Source: Nocardioides lianchengensis (GTDB lineage Bacteria > Actinomycetota > Actinomycetes > Propionibacteriales > Nocardioidaceae). Taken from it: a DNA stretch of 46,420 nucleotides. The stretch spans positions 1-46,420 of the forward strand of contig NZ_FMZM01000020.1 in NCBI RefSeq assembly GCF_900101465.1, written 5' to 3'. The number at the start of each line of letters is the position of its first letter. Within the stretch, counting starts at the first letter, position 1. The notes under the pieces are model-generated. The model was given only the letters and a program-made list of their open reading frames with translations, searched no databases and had not been told where the DNA came from. Positions 41,208 through 46,420 of the stretch are shown here, piece by piece. Made by a program: the position numbers and the translations under genes.

Positions 41208-42899
41208 ATGTGGGACTGGTTCAGTGATGCCCTGCGGGAGAACCCGCAGATCGCGATCTTCCTGACCCTGGGGATCGGCTTCTTCATCGGGAAGCTGCAT
41301 TTCAAGTCGATCGTGCTGGGATCGGTCACCGGTACCCTGCTTGCCGGGGTGATCGTCGGACAGGTCGACGTCACGATCGACCCCCTGATCAAGTCGGTGG
41401 CGTTCATCGCGTTCCTCTTCGCACTCGGGTACAACGTCGGTCCTCAGTTCTTTGCGGGCCTGAGGTCCGACGGCCTCAAACAGCTGGCCCTGGCGGTCAT
41501 CTCGTGCGTGGTGGGCCTGCTCGGCGTGTATGTGGTCGCCCAGGTCCTGGGTTACGGGGTCGGCTGGGGGGCAGGGTTGTTGGCCGGCGGTCTGACCCAG
41601 TCAGCGGTGATCGGGGTGGCCTCCTCGGCGATCGAGAAGCTCCCTGGCATCACCCCGGACCAGATCGCGACGTACGAGTCGCAGATCGCTGTGGGGTACT
41701 CGGTCTGCTACCTGGTCGGGACTGCTGCCGCGGCGTACTTCCTGTCGTCGGTCGCTCCCCGCCTCGTGGGCACCAAGGACCTGGCCGAGGAGTCCGCCGA
41801 GCTCGAACGGAAGCTGGGTACGGCGACCTCTCCGGATGTCGCCAAGGCCTACTACGCGATCGTCCGGCGCACCTACCGCCTCACTGACTCTCCGCTGGTC
41901 GGCCAGACCGTCGCTGACCTGGAGGCCGAGGTCAGCCAGCACGGGCACCCGATCATCGTGCACCGGATGCGTCGCGACGGCGCCGTCTCACTCGTGAGCC
42001 CGGACACCGTTCTGCAGGTCGACGACGTCGTGACGGTGTCCACCCGGCGGCACGACTTGGTGGCCGAGCACCCGGAGAACTTCGCGGTCGAGGTCGACGA
42101 CGCCGACCTCCTCGACTACCAGGTGGAGACGCTGCCGCTGGTGGTGACGAACAAGGACGTGGCCGGACGGACCATCGGCGAGGTGATGGCTCAGTACGGG
42201 CCTCGCATCTTCGTCCGGAGCCTGACCCGTGCTGCGATCGAGGTCCCCTGGTCGGACTCGACCGTGCTGCACCTCGGCGATGAGCTCGAAGTGCAGGGCG
42301 CCCAGGAGTACGTCGAGGCGATCGTCGCCCACTTCGGCTACGCGGCCCGCACGAGCGACGCGACCGACCTGTCGTACGTCGGGATCGGCATCACCCTGGG
42401 GTGCCTCGTCGGCCTCCCGACGATGGCGATCGCGGGCGCCGACATCGGACTGACCACCTCGGGCGGAGCACTGATCCTGGGTCTGCTGTTCGGATACCTG
42501 CGCTCCCGCAGGCCCACGTTCGGGCAGTTTCCGCCCGCGGCGAACTGGTTGATGTCCACCGGCGGCCTGTGCCTCTTCGTCGGCATCGTCGGGCTGGTCG
42601 CAGCCCCGAGCTTCGTCGATGGCGTGAAGGACAAGGGACTGGGCCTGCTCGTCGGAGGGCTCGTCGTGACGCTGTTCCCGATGGTGACCTGCCTGTTCCT
42701 GGGCAAGTACGTCTTCAAGTTCAGCACCCCGATCCTGCTGGGGATCATCGCTGGCGCCAACACCACCACCGCCGCCATCGGTGCGGTCACCGACCGCGCC
42801 AAGAGCCAGGTCCCCGTCATCGGCTACACCGTCCCCTACGCCGTGGGGAACGTCCTGCTCACCATCTGGGGCTCGGTCATCGTCGCCCTGCTCGCTTGA
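41208..42899 (+). CDS. aspT: aspartate:alanine antiporter
   Basis: A 563-residue carrier of the AAE family, a little longer than the 543-residue Tetragenococcus AspT. Layout: N-terminal helices (IAIFLTLGIGFFIGKLHF, SVAFIAFLFALGYNVGPQFF with the conserved GYNVGPQFF), a large cytosolic region with two TrkA-C-like domains (about 210-380), and a second helical half with GGALILGLLFGYLRSRRPTFG, MSTGGLCLFVGIVG and the ending GYTVPYAVGNVLLTIWGSVIV. It imports aspartate and exports alanine; the exchange is electrogenic and, with AspD, creates proton-motive force. ATG 41208 follows a GAGGAG site at 7-8 nt; an ATG 26 codons earlier gives no membrane-protein-like sequence. It is directly upstream of aspD. 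Confidence 0.95.
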   Translation: MWDWFSDALRENPQIAIFLTLGIGFFIGKLHFKSIVLGSVTGTLLAGVIVGQVDVTIDPLIKSVAFIAFLFALGYNVGPQFFAGLRSDGLKQLALAVISCVVGLLGVYVVAQVLGYGVGWGAGLLAGGLTQSAVIGVASSAIEKLPGITPDQIATYESQIAVGYSVCYLVGTAAAAYFLSSVAPRLVGTKDLAEESAELERKLGTATSPDVAKAYYAIVRRTYRLTDSPLVGQTVADLEAEVSQHGHPIIVHRMRRDGAVSLVSPDTVLQVDDVVTVSTRRHDLVAEHPENFAVEVDDADLLDYQVETLPLVVTNKDVAGRTIGEVMAQYGPRIFVRSLTRAAIEVPWSDSTVLHLGDELEVQGAQEYVEAIVAHFGYAARTSDATDLSYVGIGITLGCLVGLPTMAIAGADIGLTTSGGALILGLLFGYLRSRRPTFGQFPPAANWLMSTGGLCLFVGIVGLVAAPSFVDGVKDKGLGLLVGGLVVTLFPMVTCLFLGKYVFKFSTPILLGIIAGANTTTAAIGAVTDRAKSQVPVIGYTVPYAVGNVLLTIWGSVIVALLA

Positions 42900-42958
42900 C
42901 CTTTGGTCGCCTGACCCTGTCCCCACCCGCCGGAACGTCCTCGTGAACGGAATCCACC

Positions 42959-44590
42959 ATGCCTCTGCCCTACCCGACCCGTGACCAGATCGCCGCTCTG
43001 CAGACGCTCAGCCCCTTCGAGTTGAAAGCTGCCCTGGGAGCGCTCGCCGGCGAGCACGAGCGCCGGACCGCGTTCCAGATGCTCAACGCCGGCCGTGGCA
43101 ACCCCAACTTCGTTGCCACGACCCCGCGCGAGGCGTTCTTCGCGCTGGGTGAGTTCGCGCTCGAGGAGTGCCGACGAACGAACGAGTGGGACGCCGAGCT
43201 CGCCGGTATCCCCACGCAGGATGGCATCTCCGAGCGGTTCCGCGCATGGCTCCAGGCCCACCCCAAGACGGACGGCGCCGGGATCAGCCTCCTGCGTCGA
43301 CTCCTGGACCACGGCGTGAACGAGTACGGGTTCAACCCCGACGCGTTCGTCTGGGAGCTCGCCGACTCGATCATCGGCGACCACTATCCCGAGCCCGACC
43401 GGATGCTGACCCACGCCGAGAAGATCGTGCACGAGTACCTGGTGCAGGAGATGGGTGGCCCAGCTGGGTTCGACGGCACGTGGGACCTGTTCGCCGTCGA
43501 GGGCGGCACTGCGGCGATGTGCTACATCTTCGACACCCTGAGCAAGAACAGGTTGCTGAGCAAGGGCGATCGGATCGCGATCATGGTGCCCGTCTTCACC
43601 CCCTACCTCGAGATCCCGCAGCTCGAGGAGTACGACTTCGACTGCGTGTACCTCAACGCCACCTCGATGACTGAGGACCACCACCACACGTGGCAGTTCC
43701 CCGACGAGGAGCTCGACAAGCTCCGCGATCCGTCGATTAAGGCACTGTTCGTCGTCAACCCGACCAACCCGCCGTCGGTCCGCCTGGCCGACTCGACCCT
43801 CGCCTACGTCAAGAGCATCGTGGCCCACGACAACCCGGGGCTGATCGTGATCACCGACGACGTCTACGGGACGTTCATCAACGGGTTCCGGTCCCTGATG
43901 GCCGAGATCCCTCGCAACACGATCGGCGTCTACTCGTTCTCCAAGTACTTCGGAGCCACCGGGTGGCGGCTCGGCGTCATCGCGGTCGGTGAGGACAACA
44001 TCTTCGACGAGGCCCTCGCAGCACTCCCCGAGACCGATCGGCAGCACCTCGACCGTCGGTACTCCACGCTCACCCTGCACCCGGAGCGGATCAAGTTCGT
44101 CGACCGCCTCGTGGCTGACAGCCGCTCCGTGGCCCTCAACCACACTGCGGGGCTCTCCCTGCCCCAGCAGTGCCAGATGCTGCTGTTCTCCGCCTACTGC
44201 CTCCTGGACACGGACAACACCTACAAGGCGGAGGCCCAACGACTGTTGGCCGGTCGGCTGAACGCCCTGCTCGAGGGCCTGCGCATCGAGCTGCCCGAGG
44301 ACCCGCTGCGTGTCGGGTACTACATCGAGCTCGACCTGATCCTCTGGGCCGAGGCCAGCTACGGGCCGAAATTCGCCGAGTGGATGCGTGAGAACTACGA
44401 ACCCACCGACATCCTGTTCCGCCTCGCCGAGCAGACCGGCATCGTCGCCCTCAACGGTGGAGGCTTCGCCGGACCGGCGTGGTCCATCCGGATCTCCATC
44501 GCCAACCTCGCCGATGAGCAGTACCACCAGATCGGAGCCAGCCTTCGCGCCGTCGGTGACCAGTACGTCGACGAGTGGCGCGGCAAGTAG
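42959..44590 (+). CDS. aspD: bifunctional aspartate aminotransferase / L-aspartate beta-decarboxylase
   Basis: A 543-residue PLP enzyme, full family length, converting L-aspartate to L-alanine and CO2, with side aspartate transaminase activity. Seen: LNAGRGNPNFVATTPREAFF near the N-terminus, FAVEGGTAAMCYIFDTL, the PLP-ring contact VVNPTNPPSVRL, ITDDVYGTF, and the Schiff-base Lys329 in SFSKYFGATGWRLG; the C-terminus holds the PAWSIRISIANL carboxylate-binding Arg. The inserted segment MTEDHHHTWQFPDEELDKL is typical of the beta-decarboxylase subgroup. It consumes a cytosolic proton per turnover, so with AspT it raises internal pH and yields energy. It lies 59 bp downstream of aspT, in the same direction, with a GGAA near the ATG. 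Confidence 0.97.
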   Translation: MPLPYPTRDQIAALQTLSPFELKAALGALAGEHERRTAFQMLNAGRGNPNFVATTPREAFFALGEFALEECRRTNEWDAELAGIPTQDGISERFRAWLQAHPKTDGAGISLLRRLLDHGVNEYGFNPDAFVWELADSIIGDHYPEPDRMLTHAEKIVHEYLVQEMGGPAGFDGTWDLFAVEGGTAAMCYIFDTLSKNRLLSKGDRIAIMVPVFTPYLEIPQLEEYDFDCVYLNATSMTEDHHHTWQFPDEELDKLRDPSIKALFVVNPTNPPSVRLADSTLAYVKSIVAHDNPGLIVITDDVYGTFINGFRSLMAEIPRNTIGVYSFSKYFGATGWRLGVIAVGEDNIFDEALAALPETDRQHLDRRYSTLTLHPERIKFVDRLVADSRSVALNHTAGLSLPQQCQMLLFSAYCLLDTDNTYKAEAQRLLAGRLNALLEGLRIELPEDPLRVGYYIELDLILWAEASYGPKFAEWMRENYEPTDILFRLAEQTGIVALNGGGFAGPAWSIRISIANLADEQYHQIGASLRAVGDQYVDEWRGK

Positions 44591-44859
44591 CGAGAGGGGC
44601 GCAGCCGGTCGGCCATCGGGGGGACGTCGTGCGCGGGCCGGCTGCGCCAGCAACGATTCTGCCGCTCCCCACGGGGCTGACCAACGGCATCGCGCGTCGA
44701 GAATCGGCCATGACGGAACGCGACAGGAGCGTTGCGAGGTCCGCGCCCTCTCCGCCGCGCCTCGCGCCTACGCTGCTCCTGTCACCGCGTCCCCCGTCCT
44801 GGCAACGGTCGTGCTTCACGACCCGGCGGGTCGGAAGCCTCGTCCTCGAACGGAGTCCC

Positions 44860-45864
44860 GTGTCCCTCGAAGTCCTCGGACTCTCCAATCCCGAAGCAGG
44901 CGCGTACCGGGCGTTGACCGAGGTCCCCTGGTCGAACGCCGCCGACCTCGCCACCCGTCTCGAGCTCGGGAACGCTGAGGCCCTCGACCTGTTGGAAGCC
45001 TTGGTCAAGCATCACCTCGCAGTCCGCCGGCCCGGCGAGCAGTACGCCGCGGTCAGGCCGGCCGTGGCACTGGGAGCCCTGGTCGCCGACCGCGCCGACG
45101 GTCTGCGTGCGGCGGAGGCCGCCGTGGCCGACTTGGAGTCCACGTTCCAGGAGGCCCGACGCAGTCAGATGCCCGACGCCGTCCTGGACATCGTCCACGG
45201 CCCTAACGAGGTCGCGGCGCGTCTGCAGCAGATTCAGCTCAACGCACGCCGAGAGGTTCTCAGTCTGGTGAAGGCGCCCGTTGCCGTCATCAGCAGCACG
45301 GAGAACGGCGCCGAGGACGTCGCCATGAACCGGGGCGTCACCTATCGCGTCGTCCTGGAGCGAGCCATGTTGCAGGAGGAGCCCCGACTCGCCCAGGAGA
45401 TCCAGCGCACCCAGGCGGCTGGCGGTCAGGCGCGCATCGCCGCCACCGTCCCCACGAAGATGTTCATCGTCGACCGGGAGATCGCACTCGTGCCCCTCGG
45501 CATCGGTACCGCTCCAGTCAAGAGCGCGTTCCTCCTCGGCGCGAGCGGTCTACTCGATGCTCTGGTCGCTCTGTTCGAGGCCGTATGGGACGGCGCCCAG
45601 GACATCGACCTGGGACCACCGGGAGTAGACGTGCCCGGTTCACTTGCGGCGGGCCTCACCCCCGAGGACCGGACCCTGCTGACACTGTTGCTTGCCGGCA
45701 TGACCGATGACGCGGTGGCCAGAGAGCTCGGTATCTCGGCCCGCACGGTGCAGCGGCGAATTCGCCTACTGCTCGACTACGCCCACGTCGAGACCAGGCT
45801 GCAACTGGGGTACGCCGCCGCACGAGGCGGATGGGCGGCAGGCATTCAGCCACCCACCGGATGA
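44860..45864 (+). CDS. TrmB/LuxR-type transcriptional regulator
   Basis: A 334-residue regulator. The N-terminal 70 residues form a TrmB-like winged helix (NPEAGAYRALTEVPWSNAAD, ATRLELGNAEALDLLEALVK). The middle part (about 110-260, AVLDIVHGPNEVAARLQQIQ, TKMFIVDREIALVPLG) resembles the TrmB C-terminal effector-binding region. The last 60 residues are a LuxR/GerE DNA-binding domain (LTPEDRTLLTLLLAGMTDDA, VARELGISARTVQRRIRLLL). This double-HTH design is common in actinobacteria. GTG 44860 with GGAG 4 nt upstream marks the family start; the frame is open further upstream, but that segment is not conserved in appearance. It lies 270 bp after aspD and may control the aspT-aspD genes (inferred). 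Confidence 0.88.
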   Translation: MSLEVLGLSNPEAGAYRALTEVPWSNAADLATRLELGNAEALDLLEALVKHHLAVRRPGEQYAAVRPAVALGALVADRADGLRAAEAAVADLESTFQEARRSQMPDAVLDIVHGPNEVAARLQQIQLNARREVLSLVKAPVAVISSTENGAEDVAMNRGVTYRVVLERAMLQEEPRLAQEIQRTQAAGGQARIAATVPTKMFIVDREIALVPLGIGTAPVKSAFLLGASGLLDALVALFEAVWDGAQDIDLGPPGVDVPGSLAAGLTPEDRTLLTLLLAGMTDDAVARELGISARTVQRRIRLLLDYAHVETRLQLGYAAARGGWAAGIQPPTG

Positions 45865-46287
45865 CGGACAGGCCAGGAAAGCGCCCGAACAAAGGTGAGC
45901 GGCGCGGAGTGCCCCGGGGGTTCGGGAACCGTCCGACGTGGTGGAAGCCGACTCTCGTTATCGTCACCTGCCGCGAGTTCCACCTGCTGGCAGGGCGGGT
46001 CGTCGCCCTGGGGCTGGGTGCCAGAAAAGCACAGGCCAGAACTCGCTCCTGGACTCCTCGCACAACATTCCCGTCGTGCTCGTCCTGAGCATCGGCTTCG
46101 ACGCCTCTGTCCGCTCGTTCTCGCGGCGCGGCTGGGGTGGACGGACGACATTCTGGGCGATCGTCGCAGGGACGAACTGAGCCACCAACCTGCTGCACGC
46201 GCTCACCCACGCTGATCTGCCCGGTCCGGGGGCGGGCCTATCGAACGGCGTCGACCACCGTCCCCGGACCAGGTCTGCTACTCGTGG
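45865..46287. other. intergenic region, no convincing gene
   Basis: Several short open frames cross this segment on both strands. None has a ribosome site, sensible composition and recognisable family together. The plus-strand frame ending at 46180 has a tail, SHNIPVVLVLSIGFDASVRS, that looks more protein-like than the rest and may be a decayed remnant. Convergent genes flank the region, so terminators are expected, but I see no strong hairpin. Confidence 0.4.
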
Positions 46288-46420
46288 TCAGGCGTGCCGG
46301 TGCCGCAGGCGGGCGATCTCCTTCCGGGAGTGGGCCACGGCGTCGTTGTCCTCGCCGCCGCTCTCGCTGAGGTCGTGGGCGAGGTCGAGCGCCGCCGCCA
46401 GCACGTGCTTCTCCCGCCGC
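46288..46420 (-). CDS. C-terminal fragment of an unidentified protein (cut by the window edge)
   Basis: A minus-strand frame enters from the right edge and ends at TGA (46290-46288). It gives 43 residues ending EIARLRHRHA. The composition (LAAALDLAHDLSESGGEDND) is protein-like, with an amphipathic helical look, and strong third-position GC. The family is not recognisable from this piece. Confidence is moderate because only the tail can be seen. Confidence 0.5.
   Translation of the reverse strand, partial: RREKHVLAAALDLAHDLSESGGEDNDAVAHSRKEIARLRHRHA

Noticed and set aside
45895..46215. Three overlapping plus-strand frames of 80-106 codons near the right end
   Set aside because: No start signals and no recognisable family. 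The frame ending at 46180 has a somewhat protein-like tail, but it is not enough to call a gene.

Overview
The window is a 46.4 kb piece of a high-GC actinobacterial chromosome. The 5' end of a 16S rRNA gene at the left edge, the gene families present (lysX, MacB/FtsX-type ABC transporter, LAETG-anchored surface protein, Xfp phosphoketolase, LssY_C and DUF998 proteins), frequent GTG/TTG starts and TANNNT -10 boxes all point to the Propionibacteriales. Nocardioides or a close relative is my best guess, by recall and not by a database search.

Layout. 1-0.6 kb: start of an rRNA operon on the minus strand, with its leader and two near-identical tandem promoters. 0.8-3.1 kb (minus): tyrS followed by an overlapping FMN-dependent alpha-hydroxy-acid oxidase gene. 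3.2-7.9 kb (plus): a membrane Ser/Thr kinase and a large hybrid histidine kinase (PAS-PAS-GAF-HisKA-HATPase-REC-REC-HPt). A perfect 18-bp hairpin ends this unit and the convergent gene. 8.0-10.8 kb (minus): a secreted OmpA-like/fibronectin-III protein. 10.9-16.0 kb: a tRNA(CAT) gene occupied by a small integrative mobilizable element carrying a tyrosine integrase, a MerR/AlpA-like excisionase and a MobF relaxase-helicase. 16.2-24.4 kb (minus): one giant cell-wall-anchored protein of about 2755 residues. 24.6-29.4 kb (minus): a lipoprotein polysaccharide deacetylase and a MacB/FtsX-type ABC transporter in one transcription unit. 29.6-33.2 kb: acetate kinase and phosphoketolase, convergent. 33.3-36.2 kb: a DMT-type transporter diverging from a plus-strand run. 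That run, 34.2-45.9 kb, is LssY_C protein, DUF998 protein, lysX, a basic-amino-acid APC antiporter, aspT, aspD and a TrmB/LuxR-type regulator. The last 0.4 kb has no convincing gene before the cut-off C-terminus of another minus-strand gene.

How the genes work together. Phosphoketolase and acetate kinase form a 'bifid shunt' from xylulose-5-P/fructose-6-P through acetyl-P to acetate and ATP. AspT and AspD form the classic proton-motive aspartate:alanine cycle. LysX makes lysyl-phosphatidylglycerol and is translationally coupled to a transporter that could supply its basic amino acid. Together the 34-46 kb block looks like a membrane-charge, acid and energy homeostasis module.

The most interesting features are: (i) an integrase whose last 12 codons and stop are the 5' half of the tRNA gene, so that attP must lie inside int and excision must change the integrase C-terminus; (ii) a cluster of nested inverted repeats at the relaxase start that is a good oriT/operator candidate; (iii) the giant LAETG protein with a series of DUF5979 repeats; (iv) a pair of divergent genes whose -10 boxes are both placed for leaderless transcripts; (v) a 32-bp tandem duplication of a hairpin that includes a stop codon. 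Function calls rest on motif recognition by eye; no alignments were run.
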